22,832 nucleotides of DNA from positions 1 to 22,832 of the forward strand of contig CAYPJU010000093.1 in the NCBI GenBank assembly GCA_964411125.1. The letters run 5' to 3'. A program made the translations under genes and the position numbers. Numbering within the stretch: position 1 is the first letter of the stretch; every line of letters begins with the position of its first letter. The notes under the pieces were generated by a model. It ran no database searches, was not told where the DNA came from, and worked only from the letters and a program-made list of their open reading frames with translations. Below, one piece after another: positions 14,141-21,639 of the stretch. This DNA is from JBFIHF01 sp964411125. Its GTDB lineage: Bacteria; Myxococcota_A; Bradymonadia; Bradymonadales; Bradymonadaceae.

Positions 14141-15193
14141 ATGTCCGAAGACATTTCACAACGCAAAGTCGATCATATCGAACTCTGTGCCGAAGACGAG
14201 GTCGAGTACCGCGGAAAGACGACCCTTCTGGAAGATGTCGAGCTGCTTCACGACTCCCTTCCCGAGCTCGATTTCGACGCTATCGACACGTCCATCACCG
14301 CCTTCGGGAAGACCCTCGACGCTCCCTTCGTGGTCAGCGGAATGACCGGAGGCGCCGAGCGGGCCCGAGAGATCAACCGGACGCTCGCTTCCGTCGCCCA
14401 GGAGCTGGGGCTCGCCTTCGGCGTCGGAAGTCAGCGCGCGATGCTGAGGGACCGCGGGCTCGTCGACACGTACGCCGTCCGCGACGTCGCCCCCGACGTG
14501 CTCCTGTTCGGCAACATCGGCGCCGTACAGGCCGCCGAATGCACCACGTCCGAGGTCCAAGACCTCGTCGGTGCAATCGACGCCGACGCTCTCTGTGTTC
14601 ACCTCAACCCCGGCCAGGAACTCATCCAGCCAGGGGGAGACCGCGACTTCCGCGGCTGCATCGAAGCCCTCGCTCGACTGGTGGCGGACCTCGGCGTGCC
14701 CGTCATCGCCAAAGAAACCGGGTGCGGCATGGGAATGGCTACGCTACGTCGCATTGCGACCACCGGGGTCGAGTGGGTCGACGTGAGCGGGGCAGGGGGG
14801 ACCACCTGGATCGGGGTGGAGACCCTCCGCGCGCGCGACCATCAACGCGACGTCGGAGAGATCTTCTGGGACTGGGGAGTTCCCACTGCGGCATCTGTCG
14901 TGTGGGCCCACCGCACCGGACTGAACTGCATCGCCTCCGGAGGACTGCGAAACGGCCTCGACGCTGCACGCGCAATCGCGCTCGGGGCCCGGCTCGCCGG
15001 GATGGCGCTCCCGTGGCTCCGGGCCGCGCACGGCGAGGATGGTGAAAACGCGGCGCGCAACTTCGGCGAGACGCTACGCCGAACCCTAAAGACCGCGATG
15101 CTCCTGACCGGCAGCCAGGACCTCGACGCCTTGCGCGGTACCCCGCGAATCATCGGCGCGAGGCTCGAGCGCTGGTGCTCCGCCGACTGCTGA
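14141..15193 (+). CDS. fni: type 2 isopentenyl-diphosphate delta-isomerase
   Basis: A 350-residue FMN- and NADPH-dependent enzyme that interconverts IPP and DMAPP in the cytoplasm. The start at ATG 14141 has GGAAG 5 nt upstream and restores the family N-terminus with RKVDHIELC (8-16). Other family blocks: VVSGMTGG (64-71), FGVGSQRAML (93-102), HLNPGQELIQPGGDRDF (154-170), PVIAKETGCGMG (187-198) with Lys191 of the flavin site, and DVSGAGGTTW (214-223). Length and motifs are normal. Type 2 isomerases usually accompany the mevalonate pathway, which fits myxobacteria-like organisms, but no other mevalonate gene is in this window. It begins 58 nt after the PAP2 gene and may be co-transcribed with it. 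Confidence 0.95.
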   Translation: MSEDISQRKVDHIELCAEDEVEYRGKTTLLEDVELLHDSLPELDFDAIDTSITAFGKTLDAPFVVSGMTGGAERAREINRTLASVAQELGLAFGVGSQRAMLRDRGLVDTYAVRDVAPDVLLFGNIGAVQAAECTTSEVQDLVGAIDADALCVHLNPGQELIQPGGDRDFRGCIEALARLVADLGVPVIAKETGCGMGMATLRRIATTGVEWVDVSGAGGTTWIGVETLRARDHQRDVGEIFWDWGVPTAASVVWAHRTGLNCIASGGLRNGLDAARAIALGARLAGMALPWLRAAHGEDGENAARNFGETLRRTLKTAMLLTGSQDLDALRGTPRIIGARLERWCSADC

Positions 15194-15235
15194 TCCCCAA
15201 CATCATCGTCGTTTCCGAAAGCAACACTTCGGCGT

Positions 15236-15263
15236 TTGACAGATTGCGCCCAACGCGTATTTT
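15236..15263 (+). promoter_or_regulatory. candidate promoter of the metal-uptake operon
   Basis: A perfect TTGACA (15236-15241) is followed after 16 nt by TATTTT (15258-15263), four of six matches. The transcript would start near 15270, about 30 nt before the first start codon. The surrounding 107-nt gap is the most AT-rich stretch in this part of the window. Confidence 0.55.
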
Positions 15264-15276
15264 TAGCTTCGTCTAA
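15263..15276. promoter_or_regulatory. candidate DtxR/MntR operator
   Basis: TTAG (15263-15266), six bases, then CTAA (15273-15276) form an inverted repeat that touches the -10 box and covers the likely transcription start. TTAG/CTAA ends resemble half-sites of DtxR-family boxes. A DtxR-family gene closes the same operon, which supports metal-dependent self-repression. The site is short and the inner bases do not match the DtxR consensus. Confidence 0.4.
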
Positions 15277-15300
15277 TATTTCGGAAAGGCGGGTCACATC

Positions 15301-16281
15301 ATGTTCTTCGCTTCGTTGAAAAAAATCGCTTTCGTCGCAGCTTGCCTCGTGCTGGTCCTGACCTTCGGATGTGAAAAGTCCCAGGAGGCGACCCTACCGC
15401 CGTCTGCGCAGACCGAGACGCCGACCGTCGTCGCGACCACCACGATGCTCACCGATCTCGCCGCTACGCTCGGCGGCGAGGACGTTCGAGTCGTCGGAAT
15501 CATGAAGCCGGGCGGCGACCCCCACCTCTACCAACCGCGGCCGAGCGATGCTCGAACGATCGCGGCCAGCCAGATGGTCGTGACCAGCGGCCTGCACCTG
15601 GAAGGGTGGATTGACGATCTGGTGCGCAACGCGGGGGGCGAACGCCCCGTCATCGTCGCCAGCACGGACGTCGAACCGATCCGCATGGCGGACAGCCCCG
15701 GCGGCGTCGACCCCCACTTCTGGTTCGACCTCGCCGCGTGGAGCGCCGCGACGCGCACCGTGAGCAAAGGACTCGTAGACCTGACGAAGGACGACCCGGA
15801 GGCGGTCGCACGGATCGAGGCCAGGACCGAGCGGTATCTCGCCGACATCCAGCGACTCGAGGCTTGGACTCGCGGGCAGCTCGACTCGATTCCCGAGAAG
15901 CAGCGCGTCCTGATCACCAGCCACGATGCGTTCAACTATTTCGGACGTGCCTACGACATCGACGTTGTCGCCATCCAGGGCATCAGCACCGAGCAGGAGG
16001 CGAGCCAGCGCGATGTCGCGAACGTCGTGGACGAAGTGCGCTCCCGAAACGCACCCGCGGTCTTCGTCGAGACCTCCGTGAACCCTCAACTCATCGAGCA
16101 AGTCGCCCGAGAGACCGGCGCGAAGGTTGCCGGGCCGCTCTATTCGGACTCTATCGGCCCCGCCGATGGGGCAGCGTCCACCTTCCTCGGGACGGTTACC
16201 GAGAACGTGCGCATCATCACCCAGGCCCTCGGCGGAATGTACACGCCGTTCGAACGCGAAGACGCTCTGGCATCCCCATGA
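15301..16281 (+). CDS. TroA/ZnuA-type metal-binding lipoprotein of an ABC importer
   Basis: A 326-residue cluster A-I (family 9) solute-binding protein that captures Zn2+ or Mn2+ and delivers it to the permeases. The signal has Lys7-Lys8, a hydrophobic stretch and FGC with Cys24 lipidated. Metal ligands by family alignment: His75 in GGDPHLYQP, His139 in DPHFWFD, His208 in ITSHDAFNYF and Asp283 in LYSDSIG. This His/His/His/Asp set and its spacing match Treponema TroA; Mn-specific PsaA-type proteins have Glu in the third place. AIQGISTEQEASQ (224-236) is also typical of the family. The His-rich acidic loop of many ZnuA proteins is absent. First gene of a five-gene operon in troABCD-troR order; its stop overlaps the ATPase start. 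Confidence 0.93.
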   Translation: MFFASLKKIAFVAACLVLVLTFGCEKSQEATLPPSAQTETPTVVATTTMLTDLAATLGGEDVRVVGIMKPGGDPHLYQPRPSDARTIAASQMVVTSGLHLEGWIDDLVRNAGGERPVIVASTDVEPIRMADSPGGVDPHFWFDLAAWSAATRTVSKGLVDLTKDDPEAVARIEARTERYLADIQRLEAWTRGQLDSIPEKQRVLITSHDAFNYFGRAYDIDVVAIQGISTEQEASQRDVANVVDEVRSRNAPAVFVETSVNPQLIEQVARETGAKVAGPLYSDSIGPADGAASTFLGTVTENVRIITQALGGMYTPFEREDALASP

Positions 16282-17024
16282 CCGCCGCACTCGAAGTCAC
16301 CAATCTCACCGTCGCCTATGACGAAGAACCGGTCGTGGAGGGCGTATCCTTCGAGGTCGCTCGCGGACGCCTGGTCGGGATCGTCGGGCCGAACGGGGCC
16401 GGAAAGACGACCATGATCAAGGCGATCATGGACGCGATTCCGCCCGTCTCCGGCGCCGTCTCGGTCGGCGGCAGCACCGGCCGGGCAGGACGGCGAAAGC
16501 TCATTTACGTTCCCCAGCGCGCCTCCGTCGACTGGGACTTCCCACTCACCGTGCGGGACGTCGTCATGCAGGGTCGTTACGGCGAACTCGGGTTGCTACG
16601 CCGCCCTCGAGACGAGGACCGTAGGCGCGTTGCCGAGGGGCTCAGCAAGGTCGGGATCTCCGATCTGGCCGAACGCCAGATCGGCGAACTCTCCGGAGGA
16701 CAACAGCAACGGGTCTTTCTAGCCCGTGCGCTGGCTCAGGAGGGCGAAGTCTATCTGATGGACGAGCCGTTCCAGGGCGTCGACGCCGCCACCGAGTCCG
16801 CGATCATCGACGTGCTCCGCACGCTGCGCGAAATGGACCGGACGGTGCTGGTCGTCCACCACGACCTCTCGACCGTCAGCGACTATTTCGACGAAGTTCT
16901 CCTCCTCAACAAGCGGCTCGTCGCCCAGGGACCGACGTCGGAAGTCTTCACCCCAGACCTTCTCCAGAAGACCTACGGGGGAAAGCTCGCCACATTCGGA
17001 GATCGCGGAGCCGTGTTGGCATGA
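16278..17024 (+). CDS. metal ABC importer ATP-binding protein (ZnuC/MntB/TroB-like)
   Basis: A 248-residue ATPase that drives Zn/Mn import from the cytoplasmic face. The start at ATG 16278 overlaps the previous stop as ATGA; longer in-frame extensions run through the binding-protein gene and are not credible. Motifs in order: Walker A GPNGAGKT (37-44), Q-loop PQRASVDWDFPLTV (79-92), signature LSGGQQQR (138-145), Walker B VYLMDEP (158-164) with the D-loop GVDAATE, and the switch His in VVHHD (192-196). The 'QRASVDWDFP..V.DVV..GRYG..GL.RRP' segment is characteristic of the manganese/zinc importer subgroup. It overlaps the first permease start by 4 nt. Confidence 0.95.
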   Translation: MTAALEVTNLTVAYDEEPVVEGVSFEVARGRLVGIVGPNGAGKTTMIKAIMDAIPPVSGAVSVGGSTGRAGRRKLIYVPQRASVDWDFPLTVRDVVMQGRYGELGLLRRPRDEDRRRVAEGLSKVGISDLAERQIGELSGGQQQRVFLARALAQEGEVYLMDEPFQGVDAATESAIIDVLRTLREMDRTVLVVHHDLSTVSDYFDEVLLLNKRLVAQGPTSEVFTPDLLQKTYGGKLATFGDRGAVLA

Positions 17025-17950
17025 GCACCGTCGCCATCTCATTGGTGGGAGCTGCCGGATACGTCGACCGTTTCTTGGAGTTCTTCACGTTTCGTTACGA
17101 GTTCACCGCCTGGGCGCTCGCCGCGTCGGTGATCGTCGGCACCCTTTGCGGCGTCGTCGGAACGTTCCTCGTGCTGCGCGGGCTCTCGCTGATCGGGGAC
17201 GCGACCGGTCACGCCACGCTTCCCGGCGTCTGCATCGGCTTCCTGGTCGCCGGCGGCTCGAAGGCGAGCGGGGCGCTCCTCGTCGGAGCGCTCGTCTCGG
17301 GCTTTCTGGCGACCGCCCTGGTCGGAGTCCTTTCTCGCGGGAGGCGGGCCCGCACCGACGCCTCGATCGGCGTCGTCCTCTCCGTCTTCTTCGGCATGGG
17401 GATCGTCCTCCTGTCCTACATCCAGACGTCTCCCACCGGCGCCCAGGCAGGGTTGAACAAGTTCCTATACGGCAACGCCGCCGGCGTCTCGTCGAGCGAC
17501 GTCGCCGTCCTCGGAGTGATGGCGGCGGCGGTCCTCGCGCTCGTCGGGATCTTTTGGCGCCCGCTCGTGCTCTCCATCTTCGACGAGGTGTTCGCCCGAT
17601 CTGTCGGCATCGACGTGCGCTGGACCTACTACGGGTTGCTCGCCGCTCTGGCGGTCGCTGTGGTCGTCTCGATCCAGGCGGTCGGCGTCGTGCTGGTCTC
17701 GGCGATGCTCATCATCCCACCGTCCGCCGCTCTCTTCCTCTCGAAGCGGATCGGTGTCGTGGTGCTCCTCTCCGCAATCCTCGGGGCGGCGTCGGGAAGC
17801 GTCGGCGCCGTCCTCAGCTACGTCTTCGAAGGCGTTTCGACGGGCCCCGCGATGGTACTCGTGGCGGGCTGCTTCTTCACCGTCGCGCTCGTCTTCGGCC
17901 CCCGCGGAGGCCTCGTGCGGACGAGCCCTAGGAGGAAGGCGAGTGCTTGA
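17021..17950 (+). CDS. metal ABC importer permease 1 (ABC-3 family)
   Basis: A 309-residue inner-membrane protein with about eight hydrophobic spans. It starts at ATG 17021, overlapping the ATPase stop as ATGA. The ABC-3 permease hallmark is present as LRGLSLIGDATGHATLPGV (about 52-70), the loop that follows an early span. FDEVFARSVGID (about 187-198) is the second conserved block, and QAVGVVLVSAMLIIPPSAA lies in the C-terminal half. The N-terminal 30 residues are longer than in many relatives and include an aromatic stretch. The C-terminus is basic (SPRRKASA). It probably pairs with the next gene product to form a heterodimeric channel, as in TroC/TroD and MntC/MntD. Confidence 0.93.
   Translation: MSTVAISLVGAAGYVDRFLEFFTFRYEFTAWALAASVIVGTLCGVVGTFLVLRGLSLIGDATGHATLPGVCIGFLVAGGSKASGALLVGALVSGFLATALVGVLSRGRRARTDASIGVVLSVFFGMGIVLLSYIQTSPTGAQAGLNKFLYGNAAGVSSSDVAVLGVMAAAVLALVGIFWRPLVLSIFDEVFARSVGIDVRWTYYGLLAALAVAVVVSIQAVGVVLVSAMLIIPPSAALFLSKRIGVVVLLSAILGAASGSVGAVLSYVFEGVSTGPAMVLVAGCFFTVALVFGPRGGLVRTSPRRKASA
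17930..17935 (+). promoter_or_regulatory. strong ribosome-binding site that fixes a GTG start
   Basis: AGGAGG lies 7 nt before GTG 17943 and inside the end of the first permease gene. It decides the start of the second permease, which otherwise has only implausible in-frame extensions deep into the upstream gene. Confidence 0.8.
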
Positions 17951-18869
17951 CCTCCTCGTCGATCCCTGGACCTGGGGCGCCTGGATGTGGCGCGGAATGC
18001 TCGCCGCCATCCTGGTGGCAGTGCCGTGCGCCGTGCTCGGTGTCTTCCTCTACCTCAAGCGGATGAGCCTCCTGTCGGACGCGCTGGCTCACGTCGCGCT
18101 CCCGGGCATCGTCGCTGCTTTCCTGCTCTCCGGAGAGATGGAGGGTCCCTTCATGCTGTTCGGCGCGGCGACCGTCGGGGTCGGTGCAGCGTGGTTGATC
18201 GAAACGCTGTCCCGCCGCCCGAACGTCCGGCCCGATGCGGCCGTCGGCATCGTCTTCACCACGCTCTTCGCCGCCGGCGTCATCCTCTTGTCTACCCAGG
18301 TCCACGATGCGCACATCGACACGGACTGCGTCTTGTTCGGGAATGTCCTCGCGATCTCGAACGACACACTCTGGATGCTCGCCGTCGCTGCACCGGTCGT
18401 CCTGGTCGGTGTCGCGATCTTCTGGCGGTGGCTCGCGATCTCCAGCTTCGACCCCGTCCTCGCGGTAAACGTCGGGGTGCCGGTCACGGCCGTCCACTAC
18501 GGGTTGATGACCGGGGTGTCGCTGACGACCGTAGCCGGGTTCGAGGCCGTGGGGGCCGTCCTCGTCATCGCGCTGGTGATCGTCCCCGCTGCCACCGCTC
18601 ACATCCTGGCAAACCGCCTCTCGACGATGGTCGGGATAGCCGTCGTCCACGCTGTGCTGTCGACCGTGATCGGCATGTACGCATCGGTATGGTTGAACTG
18701 CTCTTCGGCCGGCGCCATTGTCGTCGCCGGGGGCGTTCTTTACGCACTCGTGTTTCTGCTGGCGCCTCGCTACGGTGCTTTCGCTCGCTTGTTCAATCGC
18801 CGTCGAACCCGCCGCCTCGACCCTCGACGAGACGCCGCCGCGACCCGACAGTGGTCACCCGGAGAATGA
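17943..18869 (+). CDS. metal ABC importer permease 2 (ABC-3 family)
   Basis: A 308-residue inner-membrane protein starting at GTG 17943, overlapping permease 1 by 8 nt. The family hallmark LKRMSLLSDALAHVALPGI (about 37-55) is close to the consensus, and the second block SSFDPVLAVNVGVP (about 168-181) is present, followed by TTVAGFEAVGAVLVIALVIVPAATA. About eight spans are visible. The last 35 residues are very basic (ARLFNRRRTRRLDPRRD) and cytoplasmic by the positive-inside rule. It shares its fold with permease 1 but the two are clearly diverged, as expected for a heterodimer. The stop lies one base before the start of the regulator gene. Confidence 0.93.
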   Translation: MLDLLVDPWTWGAWMWRGMLAAILVAVPCAVLGVFLYLKRMSLLSDALAHVALPGIVAAFLLSGEMEGPFMLFGAATVGVGAAWLIETLSRRPNVRPDAAVGIVFTTLFAAGVILLSTQVHDAHIDTDCVLFGNVLAISNDTLWMLAVAAPVVLVGVAIFWRWLAISSFDPVLAVNVGVPVTAVHYGLMTGVSLTTVAGFEAVGAVLVIALVIVPAATAHILANRLSTMVGIAVVHAVLSTVIGMYASVWLNCSSAGAIVVAGGVLYALVFLLAPRYGAFARLFNRRRTRRLDPRRDAAATRQWSPGE

Positions 18870-18870
18870 G

Positions 18871-19527
18871 ATGCCAACGATCTCTGCCGAAAACTATCTG
18901 AAGGCCATCTACCATCTCCAGCGCCGCACCGAGACGGTGAAGACGAAGGAGATTGCCGACCACCTCGACGTCTCGCAGCCGTCCGTATCGAGCATGCTAC
19001 AGACGCTCGCCGGCAACGGGCTCGTCGAGCACACGCCATACCGTGGTACGAAGCTCACCGACCGCGGCGTGAAGGCTGCGCTGAACGTGATCCGCAAACA
19101 TCGACTGATCGAGATGTTCCTCGTCGAGACGCTCGAGTTTTCCTGGGACGAGGTGCACGACGAGGCGGAACAGCTCGAGCACTCCGTCTCCGACCGCCTC
19201 GCGCAGCGTATCGACGATTTCCTCGGAAATCCGCAGTTCGACCCCCACGGCGACCCCATCCCGACGGCCGATGGGCAGGTCTTCCATCGCGCGAGCTCGC
19301 CGCTGAACGAAGTGGAGCCGACCCAACGCGTGCGGCTCGCGCGCGTCCTCGACCAACAACCCGACGTGTTGCGTCACTTGCGTCAGTTGGGGCTCGTCCC
19401 CGACGCCGTCCTGACGGTCATGGACATCCTCTCGTTCGATGGTCAGATGACGATTTCGGTCGACGGCCGTGAAGCGACCGTGAGCCGGAAACTCTCCTCG
19501 CGGCTACTCGTCGTCCCCGCGGAGTGA
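18871..19527 (+). CDS. mntR: DtxR-family metal-dependent repressor (MntR/TroR-like)
   Basis: A 218-residue regulator starting at ATG 18871, with GGAG at 18861. The N-terminal winged helix is clear: SAENYLKAIYHL (5-16), KTKEIADHLDVSQPSVSSML (25-43) and YRGTKLTDRGVKAA (57-70). The dimerisation domain carries KHRLIEMFL (76-84) and EAEQLEHSVSDRL (98-110). Ligand positions compare with Bacillus MntR as follows: His77 is kept, Glu100, Glu103 and His104 are kept, but Asp8 is Asn8 and Glu11 is Lys11. Glu100 sits where DtxR has Cys102, which favours manganese-type sensing. Residues about 145-216 form the C-terminal FeoA/SH3-like domain that long DtxR and IdeR proteins have but MntR lacks. It closes the metal operon and probably represses it. 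Its end overlaps the convergent meaB gene by 24 nt. Confidence 0.93.
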   Translation: MPTISAENYLKAIYHLQRRTETVKTKEIADHLDVSQPSVSSMLQTLAGNGLVEHTPYRGTKLTDRGVKAALNVIRKHRLIEMFLVETLEFSWDEVHDEAEQLEHSVSDRLAQRIDDFLGNPQFDPHGDPIPTADGQVFHRASSPLNEVEPTQRVRLARVLDQQPDVLRHLRQLGLVPDAVLTVMDILSFDGQMTISVDGREATVSRKLSSRLLVVPAE

Positions 19528-20445
19528 CGTCAACCGATTCACTACGACGTCCGCCGCCCCGAAGGGTGAGATCTCGCCGCTCTCGATTCGACCGAGGAGG
19601 GCGGATCCAGCCTCGGACTCCAGGAAGTCGTCGACCCGACGAAGAAGCTCCCCCCCCGCGAGAAGGCGCGTCTCGTGCCTGCGGCGTCGCGAGCGTCGCG
19701 CCACCACTCGCTCCTCGGAAACTTCATTGCGCAGGGACCGCACCAGCTCGTCTACACCGGCCCCTTCCGTGGCTACCGTCTCGATGATCGGGGGGCGCAC
19801 GTCGCGGCCCTCTACGTCCAGCATCGTTCGCAGATCACGGACGACGCGCCGCGCGTCGGGACGATCGGACTTGTTCACGACGAAGATGTCGGCGATCTCC
19901 AAGATCCCGGCTTTCGCGGCCTGAACGTCGTCCCCCAGGCCAGGGACCATGACGACCACGCAGACGTCGGAAAACGCAGCGACGTCGACCTCGTCCTGAC
20001 CCACCCCAACGGTCTCGACGATGATCCAGTCGAACCCCATCGCGTCGAGGATCTCCATGATTGCGGGGGTCGACCTCGAGATTCCGCCCAGGTTTCCGCG
20101 CGTCGCGACGCTCCGAATGAAGACGCCTGGGTCGGTGGCGTGAGCGCCCATACGGACGCGGTCGCCGAGAATCGCGCCCCCCGAAAAGGGGCTGGTCGGA
20201 TCGATCGCCACCACACCGACGCTCTCCTCCGCGGCGCGAAACTCCCGAATGAGCGCATCGACCAGCGTCGATTTGCCGCTCCCGGGGTTTCCCGTGACCC
20301 CCACGACTCGAGCGTGGCCCGCATGGGAGTAGAGCGCGTCGAGGGCCCTGCGACCCGCGGCAGCTCCGTCGTCGGCCATTCGCATCAGCCGGCCTGCCGC
20401 GCGTTCGTCTCCGTCCAGAATTCGACCGACGAGGTCGTCCCTCAC
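19504..20445 (-). CDS. meaB: MeaB/ArgK-type GTPase, chaperone of a B12-dependent mutase
   Basis: A 313-residue G3E-type GTPase. MeaB proteins gate adenosylcobalamin loading and protect methylmalonyl-CoA mutase from inactivation. P-loop GNPGSGKST (52-60), VAIDPTSPFSGGAILGDRVR, TRGNLGG, the switch-like ETVGVGQDEVDVA and the guanine motif NKSD are all present. I chose GTG 20445 because it overlaps the stop of the upstream B12-subunit gene as GTGA and gives the usual MeaB opening LVGRILDGDERAAGRLMR. Another GTG at 20469 is in frame but would overlap by 28 nt. The C-terminal dimerisation segment (DFLESEAGSALLGRIESGEISPF) is intact. It is last in a four-gene minus-strand operon. Confidence 0.95.
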   Translation of the reverse strand: MRDDLVGRILDGDERAAGRLMRMADDGAAAGRRALDALYSHAGHARVVGVTGNPGSGKSTLVDALIREFRAAEESVGVVAIDPTSPFSGGAILGDRVRMGAHATDPGVFIRSVATRGNLGGISRSTPAIMEILDAMGFDWIIVETVGVGQDEVDVAAFSDVCVVVMVPGLGDDVQAAKAGILEIADIFVVNKSDRPDARRVVRDLRTMLDVEGRDVRPPIIETVATEGAGVDELVRSLRNEVSEERVVARRSRRRRHETRLLAGGELLRRVDDFLESEAGSALLGRIESGEISPFGAADVVVNRLTSLRGDDE

Positions 20446-20852
20446 GAGCCGCTCCGGCGCGCCGCGCACTCCTGCTCGATGAACTCGATCGCTTCGGTAG
20501 TGGGGGTGCCCGGAGTGAAGACGCCGACGACGCCAGCCGCTTCCAGCGTCGCGATGTCGTCCTCGGGGATGACGCCCCCCGCGAAGACGAAGATGTCGCT
20601 CGCGTCCGCCTCTGCGAGGCCCGCGATGACCTCCGGTAGCAGTGTGTTGTGCGCCCCTGAGAGGATCGAGATGCCGATGCAGTCGACGTCCTCCTGTACC
20701 GCCGAGCGGACCAGCATCTCCGGTGTCTGATGCAGCCCGCTGTAGATGACTTCGAATCCGGCGTCGCGAAGGGCGCGCGCGATCACTTTCGCCCCACGGT
20801 CGTGGCCGTCGAGGCCCACTTTGCCAATCAGTACGCGGTAGCGGGTCGACAT
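20442..20852 (-). CDS. stand-alone cobalamin-binding subunit of an acyl-CoA mutase
   Basis: A 136-residue protein equal to the C-terminal domain of methylmalonyl-CoA mutase. The B12 motif is complete: DGHDRG (15-20; D-x-H-x-x-G with His17 as the axial ligand), SILSGAH (62-68) and FAGGVIP (90-96). As a separate chain it must work with a large catalytic subunit of about 530-560 residues, as in two-part mutases of archaea and many bacteria. No such subunit is encoded in this window. IcmF, which is in the window, has its own B12 domain and does not need it. The gene starts 2 nt after the crotonase stop and overlaps meaB by 4 nt, so it is likely translated together with its chaperone. Confidence 0.93.
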   Translation of the reverse strand: MSTRYRVLIGKVGLDGHDRGAKVIARALRDAGFEVIYSGLHQTPEMLVRSAVQEDVDCIGISILSGAHNTLLPEVIAGLAEADASDIFVFAGGVIPEDDIATLEAAGVVGVFTPGTPTTEAIEFIEQECAARRSGS

Positions 20853-20854
20853 CG

Positions 20855-21637
20855 TCAGTTCCTCTGGAAGTTCGGCTTTCGGCGCTCGACGAAGGCCGTC
20901 ATCCCTTCGCGCAGGTCCTGGGTGACGAAGAGGTCGCCGAAGATCTCCTGCTCGAACGCCAACCCCTTCGCCAGCCGAGCCGCCGAACCGTAGTCGATCG
21001 CGGCCTTTGCCGCCCGCACCGCCAGAGGGCCATTCTTCGCGATCCGCTGAGCCACTGCTCGCACTTCGTCGAGCAGAGCGTCTGGCTCGAACACGTCCAG
21101 CAACAGGCCGATGTCCCGGGCAGCTTCGGCGTCCAGCCGGTTCCCCGTGTAGATCAGCTCGCGTGCTTTGTGCCAACCCACGACCCGGCCGAGACGCTGC
21201 GTCCCACCCCAGCCCGGTATGACCCCGAGGCCCACCTCGGTGAGACCGAGTTTCGCCTCCGTCGAGCCGTACCTAAGGTCGCACGCGAGGGCTAGCTCGA
21301 GGCCGCCCCCGAACGCGAAACCGTTGATCGCCGCGATCACCGGAACCGGGATCTTCGCGATCCCATTGAGCGCCCGATGCCCCAGCGCCGCGAAATCCGC
21401 TGCCTGGTCGGCGTCGAAATCCAGCATCGCCTTGATGTCCGCGCCGGCCACGAAGGCACGGCCCGCGCCCGTCACGATCACGGCGTCCAGCGTATCGTCC
21501 TCACCGAGCTCCCGTCCCACGGCGACGAGATCTCGGGCGACGGCCTCGTTCATCGCGTTCAGCGCGTCGGGACGGTTGATGGTGATCGTCGCGATCGAAC
21601 CGTCTCGGTCCAGCAACAGGTTCTCGTAGTCCGACAT
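20855..21637 (-). CDS. enoyl-CoA hydratase (crotonase family)
   Basis: A 260-residue enzyme that adds water to trans-2-enoyl-CoA, probably crotonyl-CoA given its neighbour. ATG 21637 gives the standard N-terminus, and longer in-frame extensions run through hbd. The CoA-binding and oxyanion blocks are VAGADIKAM (63-71) and NGFAFGGGLELALACDL (105-121). Both catalytic Glu residues are present: Glu114 in GGGLELA and Glu134 in LTEVGLGVIPGWGGTQRL. This supports true hydratase activity over other crotonase reactions. The C-terminus, DLREGMTAFVERRKPNF, is typical of short-chain hydratases. It begins 2 nt after the dehydrogenase stop. Confidence 0.94.
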   Translation of the reverse strand: MSDYENLLLDRDGSIATITINRPDALNAMNEAVARDLVAVGRELGEDDTLDAVIVTGAGRAFVAGADIKAMLDFDADQAADFAALGHRALNGIAKIPVPVIAAINGFAFGGGLELALACDLRYGSTEAKLGLTEVGLGVIPGWGGTQRLGRVVGWHKARELIYTGNRLDAEAARDIGLLLDVFEPDALLDEVRAVAQRIAKNGPLAVRAAKAAIDYGSAARLAKGLAFEQEIFGDLFVTQDLREGMTAFVERRKPNFQRN

Positions 21638-21639
21638 CG

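Noticed and set aside
15194..15235. Possible terminator after fni
   Set aside because: No stable hairpin or T-run was found between the fni stop and the metal operon promoter.
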